64,000 bases of DNA from Dendrophyllia cribrosa. Taxonomy: Eukaryota; Cnidaria; Anthozoa; Scleractinia; Dendrophylliidae. Shown here in pieces: positions 23,601 to 34,150 of the stretch; position 1 is the stretch's first letter, and each line of letters starts with the position of its first letter. The notes beneath the pieces are model-generated. The model saw only the letters and a program-made list of their open reading frames with translations, had not been told where the DNA came from and searched no databases. Where the stretch lies: the NCBI GenBank assembly GCA_024195265.1, contig JAJLRJ010000007.1, positions 25,045,434-25,109,433 on the forward strand. The letters run 5' to 3'. The position numbers were made by a program, and so were the translations under genes.

Positions 23601-24345
23601 TCCAAAAACCTCTTCCCCTTGGGTTGTGATGCATAGCTATTTTGAGTAATATCATAGAATGATCAGTTTTGTAGCCAGGTACGATATCTGTCATGTTAGT
23701 GTCACAGATTAAGCTGGAACTTATTAAAAAGAAATCAAGCCTACAATGTATTTCTGGTTTCCTTCGGCGCCATGTATATCTACGCCTAGTTGGGTTCATT
23801 GTTCTCCAAATATCTGTTAAAGCTAAATTCTCGCAAGCTTGCTTGATTACGTTTAAAGAGTTTCGATGGGTTCTGGGAAGGCCGCCCTTCTTATCTTCTT
23901 CAACATTCATCACGAGATTGAAATCCCCTCCCAATATTATATCTTCACAGTTGAAATCCTGTAGATGATCAAAAAACAATTTAAAGAAATTTGGGTCGTC
24001 ATCATTTGGAGCGTAAATATTTGCTAGAGTGAAATGCTTTTGGTCGGCTTTAATATCGCAAATAATAAACCGTCCCGAGGGGTCCGAGAAAGCTTTCAGA
24101 ATGTCTAAGTTGAAATTATTGTTAAAAAGAATGCAAACACCCGCAGCGCTGCTTGAGCAGCAGCTGAAAAGTGCCTTATAACCCCATTCGGTCCTCCATT
24201 TGTCAGCATTGTTTTCGGTACAATGGACTTCTTGTAGAAAAAAAATTGATTGTTGCCTAGTTCTGAGCCAATTAAAAGTCTCTCTTCTTTTGTTGTTGTT
24301 TCCTATTCCCCTGACATTGATGGAAGCAATTTTTATATCACACAT
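20621..24345 (-). pseudogene. LINE ORF2: AP-endonuclease and reverse transcriptase
   Basis: ATG at 24345. The endonuclease domain (24345 to about 23600) shows IASINVRGIGNN, FFLQEVHC, LANIYAPND, ILGGDFNLVM, RLDFFLIS and TDHSMILL, the full apurinic-endonuclease set. An in-frame TAA follows at 23458-23460. The linker and RT palm then continue in the same frame (SGKSPGTDGLPSEFY, IRNWRPLRLLNCDYKI, DQTGFIKGRF) until a one-base shift near 22590. The RT resumes with FLDFEKAFDTLEW, RGVRQGCPLSPYLF and the catalytic box SQYADDTTLIMDG. The C-terminal region contains a Cys-containing block (CTFCCKEPENIFHLFWSC) resembling a CCHC/H zinc motif. Endonuclease and RT active-site residues look intact; only two lesions disable the frame. 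Confidence 0.88.
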
Positions 24346-24894
24346 TCTTTGCGACTCTTAATTATCAGGTCTTGTTCCAAATGCTGATTCAGCAAAATCA
24401 AAATATTGAAAGGTGTTAATTTAACGCCTTTATAGTAGAAACGATCTATACAAAACATGTTTGGAAATAATCTTGGCGATTTCAATAACAATTTACCTAC
24501 TCGAATAAAAATATTGAAAGCTCTGAATAGGATGGTAATGGTATCGGAAGAGCAAATAAATATTTCCCCCCAATAAGACTGAATTAGTAAGCTATACAAA
24601 CACACACAAACAAACAAACACCAAAAGTAATAAAAGTTAAACCTGACTGGGGGCATTGCTTGCTTTGGCGATTGAGAAGCAAATCAAAACAAGCAAAGCA
24701 CCAGAAGAGAGATAATCAGTCATAACGGAAGAGCGTTTTTAAAACTTCCGTCCGTCGATCATGTTTTCATGTAGGGTAATCAAATTCATTGCAAAGGGCA
24801 TGCAGCTAAATAGTTATTTTTAAGAGAAAAGGAGGGTGTGTTTTAGTTTGTAAGATGTTTAGAGCTTACATGGTAAATAATTAAAACTTGCAAT
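24346..24894 (-). other. LINE inter-ORF spacer
   Basis: About 550 bp between the ORF1 stop and ORF2 start; no conserved motif seen. Confidence 0.5.
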
Positions 24895-25265
24895 TCACGG
24901 TTCTAAAGGCTTCCCAACTGGCCAGAGTTTACCTTTAATATACAGTTTATCGGGCTGCGCTTTACTGAAACGTGCAGGAATGTTGTTGCGTTTGGCCTTC
25001 TTAAAGGTTTCCATCTGCGCTTTTCTCCGTTGGACGATCTCAAATGGACGATCTTGGTACATTTTGAAGTCGGTTCCCTGCAAACGGTGACCCAGCGAAA
25101 ATATTTTTTCACAGTCTTTATATCTGAGAAGTCTAGCAAGAATAGGTCGCGGTTTCTCTTCTTTCTTTTTTCCTAAACGGTGAACTCGCTGTATTTCTAT
25201 GGTTTCAGCTTCGTTGCAGCCTAATTCTTTTTCTAAGAAAGAACGAAGCACCGACTCCGTGTCTT
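24895..25265 (-). pseudogene. LINE ORF1 C-terminal fragment (RRM-like/CTD)
   Basis: The frame carries SVLRSFLEKELGCNEAETIE, RVHRLGKKKEEKPRPILARL, then IVQRRKAQMETFKKAKRNN and the end block PDKLYIKGKLWPVG. This matches the RNA-binding and C-terminal regions of L1-type ORF1 proteins. The N-terminus is missing because the LINE is 5'-truncated. By chance the frame is open into the host RNase H sequence at 25266, giving a fused 269-codon reading frame that should not be annotated as one protein. Confidence 0.75.
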
Positions 25266-25275
25266 CTTGAAGTTT

Positions 25276-26527
25276 GTGGGGCCATAGTTTGATGGAAATA
25301 ACGATGGTGAGCAGTTCCAATTCGTTGATATGTTGTCCTTGACTGAGTATGAAGTCCGGAAACTCTCTATGAAAGCACTCGCCGATAATGCAAGCATCAG
25401 TCGCGAAAAGTTCCGAATTAGAGATAATGACATCAGACGGAATAACTGAAACACCGTTGTAGTGGGAAAGGAAAAATAGCCACCAGTCAATATCCGGATG
25501 AAGGTCGTCGGTGATAGGGTGCGCTGTTTGCCTAGGAGAGGAAGAACATGAATGGAGGGCGTTTAAGAGACGGCACATAGACTCTGCCTGGTCGTACACA
25601 GGTGGAAATGAATGACAATTTACCAAGCAGCTGTTGAAGTTCGCGCTTCGTAAATGTCTGTTTGTTAATCCATGCGTGAAGCTCATGTTGCAGTTCGGTA
25701 ACACGAAAATCAGGGACGGACAAAGTCATGTCTAAAGTGTTGATCCAAATGCCTAAACACAGCATTTGGTGACATGGTGGGGTATCCTTCTCCGGAGCAG
25801 CCATGATGCCTAACTCGTGAAACAAAGAGTTTAAACGTTTAAAAGACTGCTCGGACAAATCGTTAGATTCTTCACCATAGAAATCATCGATGTAAACGTC
25901 GATCAAGATGCTCTCAGTTTTTAAGATGAAAGCCACACTTTTGGTGGTGCGCTGACAAATCATAGTAGCAGAACGCAGGCCAAATGACAGAGCAGTGTGA
26001 AAGTACAAAGAGCCAACAATGTACATCCCTAACAAAGGGTAATCCACAGGCTCAATTGGAACCTGTCGATAAGCGCACCGAAGATCTTTTTTAAAAACAT
26101 GGCATCCGCGACCCTTGACATTGATGAACTCAACGAGACGGTCAATACCAGAAAGACGTAATTTAAAAAATTGATTGAGAAAATGGTCTTTACTAATGCC
26201 GTCATTCACTGAAGCACCTTTGGGAAAGCTGAGATCGTGAACGATACGAAGTTCGACAGAGTCACGCTTGGGTACACAGAGTAGTGGGGGAACAACACAA
26301 TCCGTTCTGAAAGGATTGCTGTGAAACGGTCCAAATACTGATTGGTGAGACAGTTCCTTGGCAATAAAAGTAGTTAAGTAATCAGAATGCTTAACAGCAG
26401 AGAGATGATTTCGAAAGCTAGAAGAAGCCAGAACGTCCGATTGATAATTAATAGGCCAGCCGTAGCGTAGAAAATCAATAACAACTCGATCTTGATAATG
26501 CTCTAAATATTTAGTACCGGACGTTTG
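25276..26527 (-). pseudogene. PAT-type DIRS reverse transcriptase and RNase H (5' part)
   Basis: Open from about 26550 without an initiating ATG (KYLEHYQDRVVIDFLRYGWP). RT motifs follow: PPLLCVPKRDSVELRIVHDL, FKKDLRCAYRQVPI, LSFGLRSATMICQRTT and the catalytic DVYIDDFYG. After the thumb-like LGKLSFISTCVRPGR there is a frame change near 25540. RNase H then begins with ELFATDACIIG and INELELLTIVISIKLWPHKL up to the LINE junction. RT active-site Asp pair intact; the polyprotein is broken by the frame change, the LINE and the recombinase lesions. Confidence 0.82.
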
Positions 26528-26549
26528 GCGCCTAAGAAATTTGGCACGC

Positions 26550-27886
26550 CAAACGCTCTAACCTCGTTGGAAAGAATGACGAGTGTGTTTAGTCAGGAGA
26601 TGTGCTCAGAGCCGGTTGAGGTCGAAGAAGATGAGGATGAAAATGGGGTCGAAGGTATCGGGTATTTTCTGTTTGGCGCACGTGAGCATATCATGATCTG
26701 GAGAATTGCAAACACAACATCGATGAACCGTTTTATAAGACGCATCACAGATCACTTATGTCCAGGATTGCAGATAATTAGATGCATGACAAATTTTGAT
26801 ATCCAACACGAAGTGTCCCATTAAGTCTAAGTGTTAACTATCTTTTTCGAAATGTAAAGTAAGCATTAGTGTTAGTGTTGGTTTTAGGTTTGGGTAAACG
26901 CGCCTGTTTATCTTTACTTAAAGAGCAGAATTTCGGGGACACTTCGTGACGTTAATTGTCTGAATTTTTGAAAACAAGTGATATTGAAGTTGAGTTGAAG
27001 AGCAAGAGGACACTTTCTAATGCTTATTAAATTTGTCATGCATTTAATTATCTGCAATCCTGGACATAACTGTCAGAGATGGCACAACTGCATTTTCCGG
27101 AGTAATTCCATTCTCTGCAAAAGCTGTTTTTGGCTTTGCCGCGGCCTTGAGTGGAGCCGCTGTTACGCGAAGGAGTGAAATTGTTGGGATGCAGATCCTG
27201 GTGCGTGAAAAAAGTCTGGGCCCGTTCGCGAATGCTTTCGTGGTTCCTCCATGACAGACGGCCCTGCTCCATGGCATTGTTGACAGATAAATGAAAATTG
27301 CGCATGCTAATCCACGAATACGTGATAGCCCGCTCCATTAATAGCTGTAAATGCTTCAAAAGGGGGACTTTCGAGGCCTCTGGCTGCTCCTGGTAAAACT
27401 CGAGATAGCCACTCACAAACTCTACTATTTCTAACTTATCATATTCCACCGTACCTTTTGGGGAGAACAGGAAATTGTTTGGGAACGAAGCTGGTCAATA
27501 GATGGCAAATCCAGGACTTGCAACGGCAGGTTTGGGGATGACGAGGCGTTGGGCGCGATCGCCGATTGCAACTTCACTGGAGAAGATGAGGGTGTGGCGG
27601 CTAAAGCGTCAGATGATTGAGGCGAAATGTTTAGTTGGGCCAATTTAAATTGCGTCTCGGTAATTTTCAGCTGTGTGGCCAAATTATCCTTCCGCAGACC
27701 TTCCAGACGAATGAGATTGTCTACAGAAGCGGACGGATCATCTGAAAGTGTCGACTTGGCTTTTTTGGTTGTTTTCTTCTTCGTCTTTGCTCCTGTGTTT
27801 GGTGGCACGATTGCAGGATCCTCTAACAGGTCTGATAGATTGTCGATCTCCTCTGGAGTAAGGAAGGACGAGGACTTGGAAGGCAT
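26550..27886 (-). pseudogene. PAT-type DIRS gag, frameshifted and split by a MITE
   Basis: ATG at 27886. The first frame (to 27431) is Ser/Pro/Thr-rich with a KTKKKTTKKAKS basic patch. A one-base shift near 27455 leads into EYDKLEIVEFVSGYLEFY and MRNFHLSVNNAMEQGRLSW. The frame reaches CREWNYSGKCSC at 27066, where a MITE interrupts. On the far side the minus strand continues with HRCCVCNSPDHDMLTCAK, a CX2CX4HX4C zinc knuckle typical of gag nucleocapsid regions. The gag would package the element RNA. The intervening stop-rich DNA is the MITE. Confidence 0.7.
26759..27066. mobile_element. 308 bp MITE in the gag gene
   Basis: Ends TGTCCAGGATTGCAGATAAT and its complement, arms of about 42 bp, flanked by TA on both sides (26757-26758 and 27067-27068). 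Inner inverted repeats CACGAAGTGTCCC (26809-26821) and GGGGACACTTCGTG (26937-26950) suggest either longer structured termini or a second nested element. Confidence 0.65.
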
Positions 27887-27941
27887 GGCTTAAGGACGCG
27901 GTGATTGAAAGATTTCTGGAGAGCAAAAAACACTTAGATGC

Positions 27942-28091
27942 TAAAACTAGCGAGAAGAGACCGCAACTGACCTTTGAGACGATGCTGAACTTGATATGAC
28001 CGAGAAGAAACCTGACGCAAGTGTGAAAAGACAGGAAACACGCGAGTGGGTGTGTCCCTAATTAAGCGTTTTCACAAGGCCAAAACCACCA
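27942..28091 (-). repeat. Split direct repeat A, 5' copy
   Basis: 150 bp copy upstream of gag; direct match to 17609-17758. Confidence 0.85.
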
Positions 28092-29425
28092 TCTTCAACT
28101 TTTAAACTTGTAGTTCCTATTACAAAACAAAGACCCACCTTTATATTAGAAATATTTATCTTTACTTCAACCAGAGCAGCTGTGCCTGAATTAAAAGGGA
28201 AAGAAGGAGTTTGATATTGGAAATTGCCTTACAAGTCTTTACCTCATATTATTTTTCTTAATTCTTCTCTTTTGCTGATGATATCCAATCCAAGTTTCGA
28301 CAAAAGGACATCAGATTCCAGGATTGTGTCTGAATAATATAATTTTATACCTAAACAACTTGACAAATTCAGATTGTTTCACTGTCACTCGCTAAAGGAG
28401 AATACACTTAGTTAAAGTACCATGTTTTTCACAGATATCAGCATGAAGCTTTTGTTTTTAATTTTAAGTTAAAAATGGTAATTGAATTAAAATGATTTAT
28501 GGAAGTGGCCTTATTATTTTGAAGTGTAATAAACAATAGGCAAAAGTAATCACAGGGGGCTCACACAAACTGTGTGACCATTGTTCGTATTTTTAAATTT
28601 AGAGGAAATGTATGGGAATATCGAAAAGGTTCACTTATCGTAATATACTGCGATGGATATTTACATACAAGATAAAAATAAACGTATTTTTACCTGAAAT
28701 GTTATGTGGTGTCATTCTTGTGCTGAAAACGGCGAATTTTAGCGATTTGAAGGGTTTTGCATTGGACGTTTACCTGAGCGTATAGTAGAGAGACAAGGGA
28801 GAAAAGCAGGATTTTGGACCTCTCCAGCGCCGAGACGATTTTCACCAAGAAATCCCCATCACACGGCTTCCAAACCCTGCAGTTTCCTCTCGTACCATAA
28901 CATTTAAAATCCGTCCAAAACTCGAAGCGCTAGACCCCAAATAATAATGAGAAATCCAGCATTCGAAGCTTGAAAACACCGCGGCTGGTAAAATGTGTGC
29001 AAGCCTCCAACAGTCATGCCGTTTGCTCCTTTCTGATTGGATGGTAACAAACAATGGACTTTCATAAATTCGTCCCGCGGGAGGGGAAGCAGGGGCAAAT
29101 AATCAGCAACGAACTTTCCACTAACCAGCCTGGGGTGAAGTGAATTGCGCGTGACGGTAGCCCGGCAAGACGCCAAGCTCTTTGTTCATGTAAGCCAATG
29201 AGAGAGGCCGCGCGTGTTCAAGGGAAACCCGACTGTTGTTGTTGTCACCTTTCCCGCTGAAATCTACGAATAGATCTGCACTGATTAAATGAGGGTTTGT
29301 TTTTATTGTTGAAAATGCTGTGGAGGATCCTTTAGATGCATTTACATGGAAAGGCAACGTATGACCTATTTTACGTTAATTTACATTCATGATGACTTCA
29401 AATGCAGTGATATTTGTGTTATTCC
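28092..29425. other. No gene recognised
   Basis: AT-rich to about 28700, then a more GC-balanced segment (28780-29300) with several overlapping minus-strand frames but no motif. It could be promoter-like sequence for the helicase relic downstream, but nothing specific supports that. Confidence 0.35.
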
Positions 29426-30081
29426 TTGCTTCTCAGATTTACTTTGACACCCGATCAAGATCGGGCTCTAAAGGCAGCACTTAAAGGTCATAACCTTCTT
29501 ATATCCGGATAAGGGGGGACCGGAAAATCCAAGTTCCAACAAGTTATTGTTGTCGGCGACTTTCTGCAACTTTGTCCGGTTGGAAATTTTTTTTACCTTG
29601 GAAAGTTCGTTTTCACGTCTCCGGTCTTCATCAAGGCAATTTCACATCGAATTGAGTTGACAACCATCATGCGGCAGAACGAGGAGGAAAAGGCTTTCAT
29701 GGCTTGCTTAAAAGAAGTTCGTGTTGGGAAATGTGGACCGGAAACAAGGTCATTTCTAGAAAATTTGTCTAGAGATTTGCTAGAGGAATTAAGTCGTTCT
29801 TTTATCATGTGTTTTTTAAGCGTCTTCCTGTTCAAATGTTTAATCTCGGTATTCTGTTTTCTTTGCCTGGGGATTTGACCAGATTTAATGCTGTTGATGA
29901 AGGTGATGTTGTGGGAATACAGTATCCTGCCGATCAGGTACTGTTGCTGAAGCCTGGATGTGTAGTTATGCTATTATGGAACAAGTCGGATACTTTGAGA
30001 AATGGTTCACGAGGAAAGTTTCTTTGTGTGAAAGGTGATGGAGTTCTTGTTAATTTTGATAGTGAAGGGCAGGTGTTGGTG

Positions 30082-31163
30082 TAACCTGTGATCAGGCGCT
30101 CTTTTTTTGGGAGCAGGAGAGCGTGAGTGCGAAAGTCGGCGGAAGGGTGCGGGGAGGGAAGAAAGAGAGTCTGATACAATTATTTAATGAACCTTCTGCA
30201 AATTGTTCTGCAAATTGGCGAATTATTGTGGAGCCGTTTTGTTGCAACGTCAGTTGCTTATCCTTGCGAGCTTAAACGGTCTTCAGTTCGGCGAAGAAAT
30301 CCTCTCACAATTTCATGAGCTTGCTGCTGTAGAATGAATTTTTATCACTTTATGTTTATTATAGACCTTGTCACGGTTTTTCCAAATTTTTATAGTGGCC
30401 TGATAGCAAAGATCCATCGACACTGCTGGAAAAAGCATCTCAAAATTAGTAAAGTGGCCGAGTTTAAAAGCGATATCTTTTAAAATAGTGGAGATATATC
30501 TCTGCAAAGTCAGTACACACGTTTGTATCGCACAGCCAAATTGGCTACGCGATTTAAACGTCTGCAAAATTTGCCGACTTTGCGGAGTTATATCTCCACT
30601 TTTTTACAATATATCGCTTTTAAACTCGGCCACTTTACTAATTTTAAGATACTGTTCCAGCAGTGTTGATGGATTTTTGCTATCACGCCAATATAAAAAT
30701 TTTGAAAAAACGTGACAAGGTCTATTACAACGCTCGCGCTCTTGATCAAATCTCGGATAAAATAATTCTTTCAGCTGTTCCACAGTGCACCCACGGTTAA
30801 ACTGGCTTTGCAAAAGTAGCTGTGCTTGTCCAATGATTTTGTTACCGACATCTCAACTTGCCATTTTTCACTGATCGGAAAACCAAACATTTTTACTAGC
30901 ACTTGAGAAATTATACGAAGGCGGGAAATCGCAAAGTCTGCCAAGCGCCAACTGTAAACAACAAGCAACATGATATCCGGTTAAATCTGATTGGCTACAT
31001 TTTTCGATAACATCGCTGTTGACAGATTTCTTAATTTGGGGGCGGCAGGCCGGTCGTTAAATAAATGTATCAGGCGTTCTTTTTTTTTCCTCCACTCGTT
31101 TCTTCCCTCCCCGCTCTCCGCCGACTTTCCCTCCGAAAAAAAAGAGCGCCTGATCGCAGGTTA
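30082..31163. mobile_element. 1,082 bp inverted-repeat element with 9 bp target duplication (Mutator-like)
   Basis: Termini TAACCTGTGATCAGGCGCTC and, reverse-complemented, TAACCTGCGATCAGGCGCTC. The similarity continues more loosely for about 80 bp through AGTCGGCGGA and GGGGAGGGAAGAAA. Flanks are GTGTTGGTG (30073-30081) and GTGTTGGCG (31164-31172), 8 of 9 identical, the length expected for Mutator-type elements. No transposase. It contains a palindromic insert. Confidence 0.7.
30360..30727. mobile_element. 368 bp near-perfect palindrome (foldback MITE)
   Basis: Ends TATAGACCTTGTCACG and CGTGACAAGGTCTA, flanked by T/A-rich sequence. The arms pair for about 150 bp each with scattered mismatches (for example GTAAAGTGGCCGAGTTTAAA against its complement). 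Almost the whole insert could fold on itself. Confidence 0.7.
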
Positions 31164-31652
31164 GTGTTGGCGAGGAGACAAAACCTGGACTAAGACGTCA
31201 AGAAATGGTGAAGTGGTCGGAAGTCGTAGTCAGATCCCACTGGCCTTGATGTGGGCAATCACATGCCACAAATCTCAGGGACTGACATTAGATTCAGCAG
31301 TAGTCCACTGTGGTAAAGAATTTGTTTCTGGACTTCTATATGCGTTCATTCAAGTGGTTGTCGAAAGGTGGTTAATTTTAACAAGAACCAACTTCTTCCT
31401 TCACCTGCCGAGTGCATCAATGTTTGCGAACACACTGAGGATATGGAACTTGATCTGGCATGCCGTAGGAAAAAAATTAATGCAGGAAGATTTGTTATTA
31501 GAAGATGGCTTTGAACTGCCAAACGAATAAGATAGGGCCACAATGTCCCTGAGGACACAGCGACCACAGACAATTTGGTGCAGTCGTATTTCGAAAGAGG
31601 AGAACCAGATGAAATTGCCATTGACATGCAGACTGTGCACATGTTATTAACT

Positions 31653-34033
31653 GATGAGGTGATTGACAGTTTTTGTTAGTGTCCTCCCCCAACGTTCAGC
31701 ATTGTTGCAGTACTTGAAAGGACCATTGTCCATGAGCCTTTGAGTGAGTTTGCCATCAGTAAAAACAAACTGATAGAGGAGATTGTGAAATACGATGAAG
31801 ACAAATTGGATATCATGGGGAAAATACTTTGGATCCAAGCATGCAAAATTATCCTGGAGGACACATTGCAGAATGTGAATGAATTGCAACCGTCGACAAC
31901 TCAATGGAGCAATGACACAAGGGAATTGTACATGTTGATTACACGGTCACCCTCTTATATCCGTGTTCTTGAAATGTTTTCTGAAGCTAAATCATTAAAC
32001 ATGTTGCAGTCAACAGTCGGGGCTTCCCTAATGATAGAAGTGTACAAGGAAGTTGCCAAATGTGCTGCAGAAAAGGTTGTAAAGGCCACAGTAAGGGAGC
32101 CACTGGACTTCAATGTCCGAAGAATGCCAGCAGAGGGCCTTGCTAAAGGACGCCACATTGGGGCCTGGGCAGTTCGGAAGGTCATAAATGAACAGCAGAG
32201 GTATGTCAGGATGAACATGGTGTCTACAATGCGGCAACCCGTGATCAAGCATTCGGACGTCATGGTATTGCTTCTATATTGGAGGATAACATGATTGCCA
32301 ATTTTGAGACCCTCTCACGCACTACCATTTATCCAGAGACTTTAAAGACACTGAAGATCTTTAATTTCGAAACAGGGGCCTATCCCATATTGAGGATTCT
32401 GCATATGAGTTCTTCATTGAAGTTGAACTTTTATGTGTAAGCTGCTTAAATGAAAACAAGCTTGCCTTTTTTTGGTGAAGACCTCATAAGTAACATGGGA
32501 TCTACCATGAAGAAGGATGTAAGCCTACAAAAGTGGTTGGAATGTTTTCCCCAAATGGAAATACCAGCTAAGATGGTATGTTTTAATTTAAATTACTATG
32601 ATATTTTGGGAACTGAAGATTATTCACTACTCAGGGTTATACAGTTGATCTGATCTCTCAGATAAATTATGGTTGAATTTTTTTCATGGGGGGGGGGGGT
32701 ACTCTGTATCTTTTTGGGTGGTTACAAAATGTATGTGCTGCTGGGACTCTGAAACCCTTCCCCTATACCAGACCTTGTTCAGCTGATTTTGCAATCAATA
32801 CTAGACAACAAAAATCCCTACCCTGTCCCAGACTTGCTTATTTTGAACTGTATCACTATTGTACGTTATCTTACAGTCACTTCTTTTTTTCAAGTTTCAA
32901 TTCCTATTCTAGACTTAATTTTTCATACCACTGAACATTTCCCAATAAATTATACCCTATTCTAGACCAAAACTCTCTGGTTTCTACATGTATATCCTAT
33001 CCCAGACTAAACTGCTTGACAACCATTAACCGCCCTTTACGGTGGTACATGCCCATATACATTATTCATTAATCATTATTGTTTTATTTTTTTATCAGGA
33101 CCTAATCAACCAAGCATTTGATGCTGTGATTGCCAGATATGTGATGGTGGGGGCTGAACAATACCTGGGTGATTACAGAAGAGTACACAGGTAATTTCAA
33201 ATGTGCAAGTGATAACCATCTAAATAATATATCCAGACAAACCTACAAACCAGATTTCAAATAAAGAATCACTATTTAATAATCAACTTTTATTTTAATC
33301 ACAAACTGATGAAGTCTGTATCCTATGTACAATTTCCAAAATGAAATGATCATTCCTCCATGAAAATTGACACTGAGTCATTAAAGTGCACATTGTATTA
33401 ATCTTGGTCAGTTCTAAATTGGTTCCTTAAAAGTACCTTGGTTTTCTTGAATTTTCAAATGAATTCATAAAGAAAAAAATTGTTTGTTTTTATCTATATG
33501 TGTATATTAATGTATATCAAGTTAAAGTATTTCTTTATATTGAAATTTATTTTTTAAATGTGCCTCCTGCAAAAGACAATATGTGCAAGCAATTTCAGTA
33601 GACAAGGTACATGTAACACTGTCTAATATTAAAGTAAATGTTCTTTTTTTACCCATCAAGATTGAAGAAGTCTGCAGAACATAGAAAGACGGTTTTACAG
33701 AGAAAGAAGGCTTTGGAGGAGAAGAAGGCTGCAGTCCCTTTCAGTGATATTGTCGCTGACAAATCACTTCCTAAAGTGTCCAGTCATGTAAAATTCCAAC
33801 AGTATGTTGAGCGATTCGGAGAAAAGGCCTTAAGCAAAGTGTATACTAAGAGTCAGCTTCAATCCCTATGTCGTGCCTATGGGCTTCAAGTTAACACAAG
33901 ATCAGCAAAGGCCAAGTTAGTACAAGACGTTGTTCCTGTGATCAAGACCAGTAATAGTATGCCTCATCCCTACTACACCGATGTGCTACAGTGCAGGGTT
34001 AATGTGGACGAGAATAACTTTACGAATATCTAG
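31653..34033 (+). pseudogene. Gene downstream of or fused to the PIF1 relic, multi-exon, decayed
   Basis: The frame at 31653-32260 has an early TAG, then TIVHEPLSEFAISKNKLIEE, DKLDIMGKILWIQACKIILE and LQSTVGASLMIEVYKEVAKC. It then shifts frame twice around 32260-32360 and has one TAA. Exons that still splice in phase follow. One ends KM at 32575 (donor GTATGT). The next is 33099-33190, DLINQAFDAVIARYVMVGAE. The last starts at 33661, RLKKSAEHRKTVLQRKKALE with a helical KKA-rich stretch, and later YTKSQLQSLCRAYGLQVNTR, resembling a SAP-type or similar DNA-binding helix pair. The order on one strand after the PIF1 motifs suggests a single large gene. Function unknown. Confidence 0.5.
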
Positions 34034-34150
34034 AGGCCAATGAAATGAAGGTAGGCTTTTATGTGTATTATATATGCAAAATTTGTCTTTGGCTATACCC
34101 CATTTTTTTGTACATGGTATATACTATTGCTTTTAAGAATTAGTTATCAG

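Larger units (their letters stand above)
20252..25265 (-). mobile_element. L1/Tx1-type LINE, 5'-truncated, with target-site duplication
   Basis: The poly-A tail (plus-strand T run 20249-20260) lies behind an AATAAA signal. The host sequence CTTGAAGTTT is present at both edges (20242-20251 and 25266-25275), overlapping the A-tail by a few bases. The 5' end lies inside ORF1, so the insertion is truncated. It carries the ORF1 C-terminal part, a spacer, and an ORF2 broken by one nonsense codon and one frameshift. It inserted into the RNase H of the PAT-type DIRS element. Confidence 0.88.
17523..28091 (-). mobile_element. PAT/Ngaro-type DIRS retrotransposon with split direct repeats, nested insertions
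   Basis: Read on the minus strand the order is A - gag - RT/RNase H - tyrosine recombinase - B - A - B. The A copies are 27942-28091 and 17609-17758 (about 150 bp, few mismatches). The B copies are 17763-17840 and 17523-17600 (78 bp). This A1 ... B1-A2-B2 arrangement is the split-direct-repeat structure known from PAT and Ngaro elements of the DIRS order, which integrate by tyrosine recombinase rather than DDE integrase. The coding region is broken by a 5.0 kb LINE (20252-25265), a 308 bp MITE (26759-27066) and an L2-like insert (18165 to about 19262). Subtracting the LINE leaves the RNase H reading frame continuous. Confidence 0.8.
29430..31530 (+). pseudogene. PIF1-type helicase relic, interrupted by a DNA element
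   Basis: After an acceptor (GCTTCTCAG) the frame reads LTPDQDRALKAALKGHNLLI, then SG-stop-GGTGKS: the Walker A of PIF1 with its Gln codon changed to TAA. An internal deletion then leads to VVGDFLQLCPV (motif III region) and LTTIMRQNEEEKAF. A frameshift near 29810 leads to VDEGDVVGIQYPADQVLLLK, PGCVVMLLWNKSDTLRNGS. At 30082 a 1.08 kb element intervenes. After it, GSRSQIPLALMWAITCHKSQ, GLTLDSAVVHCGKEF gives the C-terminal helicase motifs. The family normally has about 500 or more residues in this domain; motif Ia to III is missing. PIF1 helicases of this kind belong to Helitrons or Helitron-derived genes. Confidence 0.75.

Noticed and set aside
24895..25704. A single 269-codon minus-strand protein
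   Set aside because: It is a chance fusion of DIRS RNase H with the truncated LINE ORF1; the target-site duplication CTTGAAGTTT marks the junction at 25266-25275.
26525..26824. 99-codon plus-strand acidic ORF
   Set aside because: Lies antisense to the gag zinc-knuckle region and crosses the MITE boundary; the minus strand carries CX2CX4HX4C.
32686..32934. 82-codon plus-strand ORF after a G-run
   Set aside because: Starts in a homopolymer G tract inside the intron between exons ending 32575 and starting 33099; composition is not coding-like.
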